A stretch of DNA of 64,000 bases, taken from positions 1-64,000 of the forward strand of contig NZ_JOAP01000019.1 of assembly GCF_000720475.1 (NCBI RefSeq), given 5' to 3'. This DNA comes from Streptomyces aureocirculatus. GTDB taxonomy: Bacteria > Actinomycetota > Actinomycetes > Streptomycetales > Streptomycetaceae. The position numbers and the translations under genes were made by a program. Under the pieces are notes generated by a model. It searched no databases and had not been told where the DNA came from. It saw only the letters and a program-made list of their open reading frames with translations. Of this stretch, positions 10,341 to 17,943 are shown piece by piece. Position 1 is the first letter of the stretch. Every line of letters starts with the position of its first letter.

Positions 10341-11105
10341 ATGGACGGCTGGTGGTACCGGAACGTCGTGGAGCCCGGGAAGCTGCCGCTGCTGCTCGCT
10401 CTGGTCGCGTTCGTGGGCTGCTTCGTGGTCACCAGGACCATCACCCGGCTCATCCGGGCGGGCCGCGGGCCGTTCCGGAACATCACGACGGGCGACGTGC
10501 ACATCCACCACGTCGTACCGGGCATCTTCCTGATGCTGGTGGGCGGTTTCTGGGCGGTCGCGGCGGGCCGGCACAGCGTCGGGTCGATGTGCGCGGCCGT
10601 CCTGTTCGGCCTCGGCGCGGGCCTGGTCCTCGACGAGTTCGCGCTGATCCTGCACCTCGACGACGTCTACTGGAGCGAGCAGGGCCGCAAGAGCGTCGAG
10701 GTCGTGATCCTCACGGCGGCGCTCGTGGTGCTCGTCCTCACCGGCTTCAGCCCGCTCGGCGTCAACGAGCTCACCGCGGACGAGCGCCACGACCGGGTCG
10801 CTTTCGCCTTCAACATCACCCTGAACTGCGGCTTCGCCCTGATCGCGCTGGCCAAGGGCAAGCTGCGCCTGGCCCTGATCGGCATGGTGGTGCCGTTCGT
10901 CGCCCTGGTCGGCGCGGTCCGCCTCGCCAGGCCAGGGTCGGCGTGGGCCCGCAGGTTCTACCGCAACCGCCCCCGGGCGCGGGCCCGCGCGGGGCTGCGC
11001 GCGTTCCACCACGACCGCCGCTGGTCGGGCCCGCGCCGCAGGCTTCAGGACCTGATCGGCGGCAAGCCGGACCCGGTCGCGCCCCTCCCGCCCCGGCGGC
11101 GGTGA
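10341..11105 (+). CDS. Integral membrane protein with conserved His/Asp/Glu pattern, function unknown
   Basis: 254 aa with about six hydrophobic segments. Residues 1-35 hold a first membrane span. The notable part is ITTGDVHIHHVVPGI near 50-63 at the entrance of the second span, then LVLDEFALILHLDDVYWSEQ near 98-118. The Asp, His, Glu and Asp residues could form a metal site at the membrane face, as in membrane hydroxylases or hydrolases, but I do not recognise a named family. The C terminus is Arg-rich and cytoplasmic-looking. ATG at 10341 is preferred over ATG at 10332 because GGAGG (10327-10331) is 9 nt from the former and touches the latter. Its last 61 nt overlap the end of the convergent gene at 11045-11746. 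Confidence 0.8.
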   Translation: MDGWWYRNVVEPGKLPLLLALVAFVGCFVVTRTITRLIRAGRGPFRNITTGDVHIHHVVPGIFLMLVGGFWAVAAGRHSVGSMCAAVLFGLGAGLVLDEFALILHLDDVYWSEQGRKSVEVVILTAALVVLVLTGFSPLGVNELTADERHDRVAFAFNITLNCGFALIALAKGKLRLALIGMVVPFVALVGAVRLARPGSAWARRFYRNRPRARARAGLRAFHHDRRWSGPRRRLQDLIGGKPDPVAPLPPRRR

Positions 11106-11746
11106 CGCGACAGCGCCGACACCGCGCACAGCAGGAGGACCCCGCCGATCGCCGCCAGGTGCTCCTTGCCCGCGAGGTTGTCCTTGAAGATCACCTCGAC
11201 GACCATCAGGACGACCACGAGAACCCCGGTGGCGTACGCCCGGTAGCGCCAGCACACGTACACCGCGAGCCCCACCACCGCCGCCGAGGGACCGGTGTCG
11301 ACGACAGCGGCGTCGGACGCGGGAAGGCCGAACCAGTTGTCGTATCCCAACGCGATGCCCACGCGCGCGTACAGCGTGCCCGCGAGCGTCGCCACGTACC
11401 CGATGACGAGCGTGCGCCACCAGCCGAGACAGATCTCCGCGATGCCGAAGACCAGCAGGATCTGCGCGAGCGCGCCCCACACCGGCAGGTCCAGGGCCGG
11501 GACGAAGAGCGAGAGCGGGGTGCGGAGCAACGCGAGCCACAGCGGGTCCTCGGCGCGCACGCAGCCGATGTTCTGGACGAACCGATAGCCCCAGGACTGG
11601 TTCTGCGCGTACTGGAACGCCGCCGTCAGGCAGACGGCCGCCAGCGTCAGCGGGATCGCGCGCAGGTGCCGGTCGGCGAGACCGTCGCGCAGGGTGGCGT
11701 ACAGCGGACCCCACTCGGCACGCGCCAGTTGGGTCAGGGTGCTCAT
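11045..11746 (-). CDS. Rhomboid-like polytopic membrane protein
   Basis: 233 aa with about six membrane spans. The arrangement resembles rhomboids: a short motif DTGPSAAVVGL near residues 150-160 sits where rhomboids have GxSG, and KEHLAAIGG near 194-202 sits where they have the catalytic or structural His of the last core span. Whether the Ser and His form an active dyad cannot be told from sequence. The start codon overlaps the stop of the upstream lysyltransferase-like gene as ATGA (11743-11746), so the two are translationally coupled and probably work on the same membrane process. Its 3' end overlaps the convergent gene ending at 11105. Confidence 0.75.
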   Translation of the reverse strand: MSTLTQLARAEWGPLYATLRDGLADRHLRAIPLTLAAVCLTAAFQYAQNQSWGYRFVQNIGCVRAEDPLWLALLRTPLSLFVPALDLPVWGALAQILLVFGIAEICLGWWRTLVIGYVATLAGTLYARVGIALGYDNWFGLPASDAAVVDTGPSAAVVGLAVYVCWRYRAYATGVLVVVLMVVEVIFKDNLAGKEHLAAIGGVLLLCAVSALSRHRRRGGRGATGSGLPPIRS

Positions 11747-13548
11747 CGTCGGGACTCCAGATGTGTGCGGTGCAGCCGCCCCCAAGCTCTCGGCTTCGCT
11801 CGAGCAGGGGGGACCCCCCTCGCAAGCCCCGGCGCTTCCAGGAAACCTTCGGCACGGGCGGACGCGATGCCGATGCGCGGCAGGTCGCCGCTCTTCTCGA
11901 AGAGCAGGAAGCGCGGTTCCCAGATGGGCCGGTACTTGGCGTTGGCGCGGTACAGCGACTCGATCTGCCACCAGCGGGAGAAGAAGCTGAGCAGCGAGCG
12001 CCACAGCCGAAGGACCGGGCCCGCGCCGAGCCGCGAGCCACGTTCGAAGACCGACCTGAACATCGCGAAGTTCAGTGACACCTGCGTGATCTGGATCTCG
12101 GTGGCGCGCTGGAGCAGCTCGATGACCATGAACTCCATCAGGCCGTTCTCGGAGTCGCGGTCGCGCCGCATCAGGTCGAGCGACAGACCGCTCGGCCCCC
12201 ACGGCACGAAGGAGAGCACCGCCCGCAGCACCCCGTCGCCGTCCCGGCACTCCAGCATCACGCACTCACCGTCCGCCGGGTCGCCGAGCCGCCCCAGCGC
12301 CATGGAGAAGCCGCGCTCGGTGGCGCCGTCGCGCCAGTCGTCGGCGCGCTCCAGGAGGTGGGCCATCTCGTCGGCGGGGATGTCGTGGTGGCGGCGGATG
12401 CGGACCTCGTACCCGGCGCGTTTCACCCGGTTGTAGGCCTGCCGGACGGTTCGCATGGCCCGCCCTTCCAGCGTGAAGTCCGCGATCTCGACGATCGCCT
12501 CGTCACCGAGTTCCAGGGCGTCCAGGCCGTGCCGGGCGTAGATGGTGCCCGCCTCCTCGCTCGCGCCCATCACGGCCGGGGTCCAGCCGTGCTCGCGGGC
12601 CTCGGCGAGCCAGGGCTCGATGGCGCCGGGCCAGGCCTCCGGGTCGCCGATGGGGTCGCCGGATGCCAGCGAGACACCGCCGACGACGCGGTAGGCGATC
12701 GCGGCCTTGCCCGTCGGCGACCACACCACGCTCTTCTCGCGGCGCAGGGAGAAGTACCCGAGGGAGTCCCGCTCGCCGTGGCGCCCGAGCAGCCCCCGCA
12801 GTTGTGCCTCGTCGTCCTCCGACAGTGGGTCGACGGCCCTGCGGGAGCGGAAGGCGGCGTACAGGACGGCGCAGAGCAGCACCGTGCTCAGGACGTTGAC
12901 GGTGACGTTGACCCAGCCCGGCGTGGCGATCCCGGCGAACCGGGAGTCGTCGGCCGCCAGGGAGACCAGGCGCATGGTGCCGTAGCGCCAGCGGTCGAGG
13001 AACGTCGAGCGGTACTCGTCGTGGGCGTGGTTGGTGACGGTCACAAGGAGTGCCGCGAGCAGCGAGGTCACCAGGAGTCCGCCGACCGCCACGGCGGCGG
13101 CGAGCTTGGGGTTGGAGCGGTCGCCCTTGGCGTAGAACTCGCGGCGGCCGACGAGCAGCGCGCCGACGAACAGCGCGGTGAGGCCGAGTGAGATCCAGTT
13201 CTGCGCGTACCGCCTGATCTCCGGGAAGCACATCGCGACGGCGAACAGGAGCAGGAACAGGCCGCTCAGGACGAGGTTGAGGATCCATGCGGCCCGCTTC
13301 CTGCGCCGCATGGTGATCGCCAGGAACACCGTGAAGACGCCGGAGGCGAAGCCCGCCGTGAGCAGGTACGGGGTGAAGTAGTCCGCCGTGTTGTGGCGGC
13401 GCAGGTCCTGGCCGAGGGAGACCCATACCGCACTGAGGAAGTTCACGAACGCGACGGCGCGCAGATACCAGACCGCCACGGCCGCCGCCCGCCGTGAGGC
13501 CGTCGTGGACGTGCGGACCTGCTCTTCCCCTGCCCTTGCATCTCCCAT
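11743..13548 (-). CDS. Phosphatidylglycerol lysyltransferase-like membrane protein (DUF2156, MprF/LysX type)
   Basis: 601 aa. The N-terminal 240 residues contain about six membrane spans. The C-terminal part is a GNAT-like DUF2156 domain as in MprF: AIAYRVVGGVSLASGDPIGDP near 285-305, MRTVRQAYNRVKRAGYEV, and SLNFAMFRSVFERG near 497-510. The family transfers an amino acid from aminoacyl-tRNA to a lipid such as phosphatidylglycerol, lowering the negative surface charge and raising resistance to cationic peptides. No tRNA-synthetase domain is fused, so it is not a full LysX. ATG at 13548 lacks a clear ribosome binding site. It is coupled to the rhomboid-like gene. The exact substrate is unknown. 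Confidence 0.85.
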   Translation of the reverse strand: MGDARAGEEQVRTSTTASRRAAAVAVWYLRAVAFVNFLSAVWVSLGQDLRRHNTADYFTPYLLTAGFASGVFTVFLAITMRRRKRAAWILNLVLSGLFLLLFAVAMCFPEIRRYAQNWISLGLTALFVGALLVGRREFYAKGDRSNPKLAAAVAVGGLLVTSLLAALLVTVTNHAHDEYRSTFLDRWRYGTMRLVSLAADDSRFAGIATPGWVNVTVNVLSTVLLCAVLYAAFRSRRAVDPLSEDDEAQLRGLLGRHGERDSLGYFSLRREKSVVWSPTGKAAIAYRVVGGVSLASGDPIGDPEAWPGAIEPWLAEAREHGWTPAVMGASEEAGTIYARHGLDALELGDEAIVEIADFTLEGRAMRTVRQAYNRVKRAGYEVRIRRHHDIPADEMAHLLERADDWRDGATERGFSMALGRLGDPADGECVMLECRDGDGVLRAVLSFVPWGPSGLSLDLMRRDRDSENGLMEFMVIELLQRATEIQITQVSLNFAMFRSVFERGSRLGAGPVLRLWRSLLSFFSRWWQIESLYRANAKYRPIWEPRFLLFEKSGDLPRIGIASARAEGFLEAPGLARGVPPARAKPRAWGRLHRTHLESRR

Positions 13549-13592
13549 GAAACGGGATCTTATGGGGCGTTGTGGTGTGATATGCGGTTCTG

Positions 13593-13691
13593 CAGCCCGC
13601 TGCCGCCTCGCCCGCCGGGACCGGGCAGCCCGCTGCCACCCTGCCCGCCGGGACCGGGCAGCCCGCTGCCACCCCGCCCGCCGGGACCGCT
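13593..13691. repeat. Three tandem copies of a 33-bp unit between cobT and the lysyltransferase-like gene
   Basis: Units at 13593-13625, 13626-13658 and 13659-13691 differ at only a few positions. Each unit contains a small GCCCG/CGGGC hairpin. The array begins 8 nt beyond the cobT stop codon (13699) and fills most of the 150-nt gap, so it may act as a multi-hairpin terminator. A 33-nt unit would keep frame, which fits an origin from in-frame repeat growth, but no gene is read through here. Confidence 0.8.
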
Positions 13692-13698
13692 GTCTCCG

Positions 13699-14832
13699 TT
13701 ACTCGCCGTCCTCCTGGCCGGTGGGCGGCTCCGCGGCCGACGGCTCCGCGGTCGACGACTCCGTAGCCGACCGCTCCGCGGCGGGCAGCTCCGCGGCGGG
13801 CAGCTCCGCGGACAGCGCGGCAGCGGCCCGTACCAGCGGCACGGCAAGGAGCGCCCCGACGCCCTCGCCGACCCTCACGCCATGGCTGAGCAGCGGTTCG
13901 AGCGCCATCCGGTCCAGCGCCTTGGCCTGGGCGGGCTCCCCGCTGTCGTGCCCCGCGAGCCACCAGTCCGGCGCCCGGAAAGCGACCCGCTGGGCCACCA
14001 GGGCCGCCGCCGCCGACACCACCCCGTCGAGGATCACCGGCGTGCGCCGCACCGCGCACTGCAACAGGAACCCGGTCATCGCCGCCAGGTCGGCCCCGCC
14101 CACCGCGGCGAGCAGCTCCAACTGGTCGCCGAGCACGGGACGCGCCCGCCGCAGGGCATCCCGGACGGCCGCGCACTTGCGCATCCACGCCAGGTCGTCG
14201 ATCGGCGCGCCGCCGCGCCCGGTGACGACGGACGCGTCGGTGCCGCACAGCGCCGCGATCAGCGTCGCCGCAGGCGTCGTACCGCCGACGCTGATGTCGC
14301 CGAGCACGATCAGGTCCGTGCCGGAGTCGGCCTCCTCGTCGGCGAGGGCGATACCCGCCCGCACCGCCTGCTCGGCCTCCTCCCGCGACAGGGCGTCCTC
14401 GATGTCGATGCGCCCGGAGCCGCGCCGCACCCGGTGCCCCGCGACCTCGGCGGGCAGCGCGTCCTCGGCGCAGTCGAGCGCCATGTCGACGACCCGCACG
14501 GGCACGTCGAGGCGGCGCGCGAGCACCGCCGCGGGGCTCTCGCCGGTCAGGACGGCGCGTACGAGATCGGCCGCGCCGCCCGCAGCCCGCGCGGACACGC
14601 CGAGCTCCGCCACCCCGTGGTCACCCGCGAACAGCACGGCCCGCGGCCGCTCGACCGGCTTGACCGGCACCTCGGACTGCGCGGCCGACAGCCACTCGGC
14701 GAGGTCGTCCAGGCGGCCGAGCGCGCCGGGAGGCACGTCCTGGCGCTCCCTGCGCTCCTCGGCGTCCCGGCGCACCCCGCCGTCGGGCCGCTCGATCAGA
14801 TCGGTGAAGTCGTCGAGAATCAGCGAGCTCAT
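13699..14832 (-). CDS. cobT: Nicotinate-nucleotide--dimethylbenzimidazole phosphoribosyltransferase
   Basis: Makes alpha-ribazole 5'-phosphate, the lower-ligand precursor of cobalamin, from 5,6-dimethylbenzimidazole and nicotinate mononucleotide. 377 aa. Conserved parts visible are LFAGDHGVAELGVS near 65-78, LGDISVGGTTPAATL near 183-197, VTGRGGAPIDDLAWMRKC, and RVGEGVGALLA near 323-333 with the catalytic glutamate. The last 40 residues are a low-complexity Ala/Glu/Pro/Ser tail beyond the normal end. ATG at 14832; no strong ribosome binding site is visible. It works with cobS and the cobU fusion of this window although the three are not in one operon. Confidence 0.93.
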   Translation of the reverse strand: MSSLILDDFTDLIERPDGGVRRDAEERRERQDVPPGALGRLDDLAEWLSAAQSEVPVKPVERPRAVLFAGDHGVAELGVSARAAGGAADLVRAVLTGESPAAVLARRLDVPVRVVDMALDCAEDALPAEVAGHRVRRGSGRIDIEDALSREEAEQAVRAGIALADEEADSGTDLIVLGDISVGGTTPAATLIAALCGTDASVVTGRGGAPIDDLAWMRKCAAVRDALRRARPVLGDQLELLAAVGGADLAAMTGFLLQCAVRRTPVILDGVVSAAAALVAQRVAFRAPDWWLAGHDSGEPAQAKALDRMALEPLLSHGVRVGEGVGALLAVPLVRAAAALSAELPAAELPAAERSATESSTAEPSAAEPPTGQEDGE

Positions 14833-14894
14833 TCGGCGAACAGTACCGGCGGGGCGTGTCCTGCGCGCGTACGGGGGCCATGCGCTCCGGCCGT

Positions 14895-14956
14895 CGGCGG
14901 GCCTCGGGTGACATGCCGTCAGCCCTGCGGCGGGCCTCGGGTGACACGCCGTCAGC
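14895..14956. repeat. 29-nt direct repeat in the cobT/methyltransferase divergent promoter region
   Basis: Two 29-nt copies (14895-14923 and 14928-14956) differ at one position and have a 33-nt period. They lie in the 245-nt region between the divergent cobT and methyltransferase starts. No riboswitch signature is visible. A regulatory role is possible but not shown. Confidence 0.6.
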
Positions 14957-15077
14957 GTGCCGCCCGCCCCGAGGGAATCGCCGGGGCGCGCCCCCTTCCC
15001 GGCGCGCCCCTTTCTTTCCGGTACGTTCCAGATGTCCCGCATGTATCACATGGTCGTACCGCATCCGGGAGTATGTG

Positions 15078-16196
15078 ATGGACCTCGCCCAGCAGACCGC
15101 CGAACGGCGCCCCGCCTGCCTCGCCCGCCTCGCCGAGGGCACCGAACCCTTCCACGAACCGCGCCGCGACGACTGCCCCTGGTGCGGCTCCCACCGGCTG
15201 CGGGTACGGCTGCGCACCCGCGACCTGATCCAGGGCAAGCCGGGCCACTTCACCCTCGCCCGGTGCGCGGACTGCGCCCACACCTTCCAGAACCCCCGCC
15301 TCAGCCCCGAGGGCCAGGAGTTCTACCGCCTGGGGTCCGGCCGACAGGACCTCGGCCACCGGGACTTCTGGCGCCAGGACCTCTGCCAGGGGGCCGGCGG
15401 CGCGGCGGCCGCGATCCTGACCCGGGCCAGACCGAGCCGTACCCGGCAGCTCGCCGGTGTGCGCGCGCTGAGCCGGACCGGGGAACCCGAGAGCTGGCTG
15501 GACGTGGGCACAGGGCGGGCCCGCTTCCCCGCGGCCGCCAGGGAGGTCCTGCCGTACACGGCCTTCGACGGGCTCGACGGGCTCGACGGCGATCCCGGCC
15601 TCGCCGAAGGGGTGCGGCGCGGCCGCATCGAGGAGGCCCACCACGGCAGGCTCACCGACCTCGCCGGGCGCCTCGCAGGACGCTACGACGTGCTCAGCAT
15701 GATCCACTACTTGCAGGGCCGCCCGGATCCGCGCGCCGAGCTGCGCGCGGCGAGGACCGTCCTGCGCCCCGGCGGGCACCTGCTGATCGAGGCACCGGAC
15801 CCGGAGAGCCGCTCCGCCCAACTGCTCGGCAAGTGGTGGGCGTCCTACCGCCAGCCGCACCATCCGCACTTCGTGCCGCTCGCCAACCTCTGCCGGGAGC
15901 TCGACGAGCTCGGCTTCACCGTCGTCGGCGTGGACCGGCGCACCCCGCACGTGCCGTCCGACCTGACCACGGCCTGTGCCCTGCTCCTCAACCAACTGCT
16001 GCCCGACCCTGACCTCCCGTGGCGCCCGCGGCCGCAGGGCGCGCTGCTCCTGCGCCTGCGCCGCACGGCGTGGTGGGCGGCGGTCCCGCTGCTCGTCCTC
16101 GCCCGGGCGGCGGACGCGCTCCTCGCCCCGCTGCTCACCCGCACCGGCCTCGGCAACGCGTACCGGGTGATCGCGCGCAGGGAGCCGGAGGCCTGA
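15078..16196 (+). CDS. Class I SAM-dependent methyltransferase with N-terminal zinc ribbon
   Basis: 372 aa. Two Cys pairs, CPWCGS near residues 33-38 and ARCADC near 66-71, form a zinc ribbon. The SAM-binding motif I is SWLDVGTGRARF near 142-153, with YDVLSMIHYLQG (motif IV region) and LRPGGHLLIEAPDPES following. This arrangement resembles methyltransferases acting on small molecules or sugars (Methyltransf_23 type). The C-terminal 70 residues include a hydrophobic stretch (AVPLLVLARAADALLAPLL) that may touch the membrane. The ATG at 15078 has GGGAG 6 nt upstream; the longer open frame from 14856 has no protein-like extension. Substrate unknown. Confidence 0.85.
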   Translation: MDLAQQTAERRPACLARLAEGTEPFHEPRRDDCPWCGSHRLRVRLRTRDLIQGKPGHFTLARCADCAHTFQNPRLSPEGQEFYRLGSGRQDLGHRDFWRQDLCQGAGGAAAAILTRARPSRTRQLAGVRALSRTGEPESWLDVGTGRARFPAAAREVLPYTAFDGLDGLDGDPGLAEGVRRGRIEEAHHGRLTDLAGRLAGRYDVLSMIHYLQGRPDPRAELRAARTVLRPGGHLLIEAPDPESRSAQLLGKWWASYRQPHHPHFVPLANLCRELDELGFTVVGVDRRTPHVPSDLTTACALLLNQLLPDPDLPWRPRPQGALLLRLRRTAWWAAVPLLVLARAADALLAPLLTRTGLGNAYRVIARREPEA

Positions 16197-16241
16197 GCGC
16201 GCGGAAGCCGGGGCGTTCGCGGGGAGGGCCGGGCGGCAGCG

Positions 16242-17441
16242 TCAGGGGCGCAGGGGCAGTGCCTGGCCCGCGACCACCAGGAGGACGTGCTCGCACTCGG
16301 ACGCGAACGCCGCGTTGAGGCGGCCGAGTTCGTCGCGGTAGCGGCGGCCCGACGCGGTCGCGGGCACGATGCCCGAGCCGACCTCGTTGGAGACCGCGAC
16401 CACGGTGCGCCGGGTGCCGCGTACGGCGTCCGTGAGTTCCGTGACCCGCTTGCGCAGCGAGCGTTCCCCGCCGCCCGCCCACTCCGCGTCGTCCCAGGCG
16501 TTCACGTCGTCCATCACCTGGGTCAGCCACAGCGAAAGACAGTCCACGAGCAGCGGCGGCCCCGGCTCCGCGAGCAGCGGCACCAGATCGCAGGTCTCCG
16601 TGGTCCGCCAGGACCCGGGCCGCCGCTCGCGGTGCACCCGCACCCGCTCCGCCCACTCGCCGTCACCGCCGCGGGTGCCGCCGGTGGCGACGTAGAGCAC
16701 GTCGGGGAAGGCCTCAAGGCGCCGCTCCGCCTCCACGGACTTGCCGGAACGGGCACCGCCGAGGATCAGGGTGCGGCGCGGCAGGTCCGGTACGTCCTCG
16801 TAGGCGCCGACGGCCAGGGTGCTGCCGTCCGGCACGGCCCGCGCCCCGGCCGCCGCGAGCCGCCGCACCAGCTCGGGGCCGCCAGGAGCCCCGTGCCCGA
16901 TGTGGACGGCCACGACATCCGTGGTTGGCGCCACGGCACCGGCGGCGCGCAGCCTGGCGAGGCCGTCGGGGCGGCCGACGACATCGGCGACGACCATCTC
17001 GTACGCCGTCTGCTCCGCGGGGGACCCGGCGGGCGCGGTGCCCGGCGGCAGGTACAGGAGGCGGTCGCCGTCCGGTCCCGTCACCTCGTAGCCGGTGCCG
17101 GGCGCGTCCGTCGCCACCGCTCGCACCCGGTGCCCGGTGAGGAGCGCGAGCTCCCGCCCGTCGGGCACCCGGCCGGGCTGCGGCAGCCCGGCGGGCACTT
17201 CCACGGCGGGTCCGTCGTGCGGATGCGAGAGCAGCACCTGGCGCACCCCCGCGAGGGAGTGCCCCGCGCGGGCGGCGGCGAAGGCCGCGCCGGGCGTGAG
17301 GTCGAGCAGCAGGACGCCGTCGACGAGGAGCGCGGTCGCGGCCCGCGCGGCGTCGCCGAGCGCGGTCGCGCACACGGCGCAGGGACAGCCGGGGGACGGC
17401 AGCCCCTCGGGGGCTCCGGTGCCGAGCAGAGTCAGTTCCAC
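16242..17441 (-). CDS. cobU: Metallo-beta-lactamase-fold domain fused to adenosylcobinamide kinase/guanylyltransferase
   Basis: 399 aa. Residues 1-200 resemble a metallo-beta-lactamase fold (VELTLLGTGAPEGLPSPGCPC at the start), but the metal motif is degenerate: LLSHPHDGP replaces HxHxDH. Residues 215-399 are CobU: P-loop LILGGARSGKS near 219-229, VLYVATGG, RPGSWRTTE, LLVDCLSLW, and VVAVSNEVGSGIVP. CobU phosphorylates adenosylcobinamide and attaches GMP before CobS acts. GTG at 17441 is chosen because GGGAGG lies 8 nt upstream and because a longer frame would overlap the divergent small gene. This type of fusion is, to my knowledge, common in Streptomyces; the function of the first half is not known to me. 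Confidence 0.9.
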   Translation of the reverse strand: MELTLLGTGAPEGLPSPGCPCAVCATALGDAARAATALLVDGVLLLDLTPGAAFAAARAGHSLAGVRQVLLSHPHDGPAVEVPAGLPQPGRVPDGRELALLTGHRVRAVATDAPGTGYEVTGPDGDRLLYLPPGTAPAGSPAEQTAYEMVVADVVGRPDGLARLRAAGAVAPTTDVVAVHIGHGAPGGPELVRRLAAAGARAVPDGSTLAVGAYEDVPDLPRRTLILGGARSGKSVEAERRLEAFPDVLYVATGGTRGGDGEWAERVRVHRERRPGSWRTTETCDLVPLLAEPGPPLLVDCLSLWLTQVMDDVNAWDDAEWAGGGERSLRKRVTELTDAVRGTRRTVVAVSNEVGSGIVPATASGRRYRDELGRLNAAFASECEHVLLVVAGQALPLRP

Positions 17442-17554
17442 AGGAAGATCCTCCCGCGTCGCCCCCCGCGCCGCGCGTCCGGATAGGCTTCGAACGGCTC
17501 CGGCTTCCGCTCCGGGCGGCTGCCGGGACACCCACTGGACCTCGGGAGGCTGAC

Positions 17555-17770
17555 ATGGCGGCATGGACGTGGCGGTTCGAGAAGGCGGACGGGACGGAGG
17601 TCCAGCCTGCCGTGCGGCCCGAGGAGTTCACCACCCAGGGCGACGCGGAGACCTGGCTGGGGGAGCACTGGAAGGAACTCGCCGAGGGCGGCGCGGACCA
17701 GGTCTCCCTGTTCGAGGACGACAAAGAGATCTACGGGTCGATGAGTCTGCACGAGGAAGGCGCGGCGTAA
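17555..17770 (+). CDS. Small conserved acidic protein, function unknown
   Basis: 71 aa, acidic, without a membrane span or cysteines. It begins MAAWTWRFEKADGTEV and contains AETWLGEHWKELAEGGADQV, a pattern I associate with small conserved Streptomyces proteins of unknown function. The ATG at 17555 has GGGAGG 5 nt upstream, a strong ribosome binding site. It is divergent from the cobU fusion and convergent with the htrA-type gene. G and C dominate third codon positions, supporting a real gene. Confidence 0.8.
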   Translation: MAAWTWRFEKADGTEVQPAVRPEEFTTQGDAETWLGEHWKELAEGGADQVSLFEDDKEIYGSMSLHEEGAA

Positions 17771-17795
17771 GCCGCTGGGCTCGCGGCCCGGACGT

Positions 17796-17830
17796 GGGAC
17801 GGCTGTCGGCTGCGCCGTGGCAGCCGTCCC
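17796..17830 (+). terminator. Hairpin terminator of the small acidic protein gene
   Basis: A perfect 10-bp inverted repeat (17796-17805 and 17821-17830) with a 15-nt loop lies 26 nt past the stop codon. Just beyond it, before the convergent protease gene, are tandem repeats that may also fold. Confidence 0.65.
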
Positions 17831-17878
17831 GCCGCGGGGTCACGGCCCGTCCGGCGTTCGAGGACGAGGCCGCAGGCC

Positions 17879-17934
17879 GGTACGGCGCCCCGGGTACGGC
17901 GCCCCGGGTACGGCGCCCCGGGTACGGCGCCCCG
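17879..17934. repeat. Four tandem copies of a 14-bp unit
   Basis: The unit GGTACGGCGCCCCG is repeated four times exactly (17879-17892, 17893-17906, 17907-17920, 17921-17934) in the convergent spacer, ending 10 nt before the htrA-type stop codon. The GGCGCC core is palindromic, so stacked hairpins are possible in both directions. Confidence 0.85.
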
Positions 17935-17943
17935 TCCGGCGCG

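Noticed and set aside
13593..13691. CRISPR array
   Set aside because: The repeats are directly adjacent, without unique spacers, and no cas genes are present. The other tandem arrays in the window were rejected for the same reason.
14833..15077. Possible cobalamin riboswitch upstream of cobT
   Set aside because: The conserved B12-box and core segments are not seen; the region contains only a 29-nt direct repeat. The same search by eye upstream of cobS and the cobU fusion was negative.
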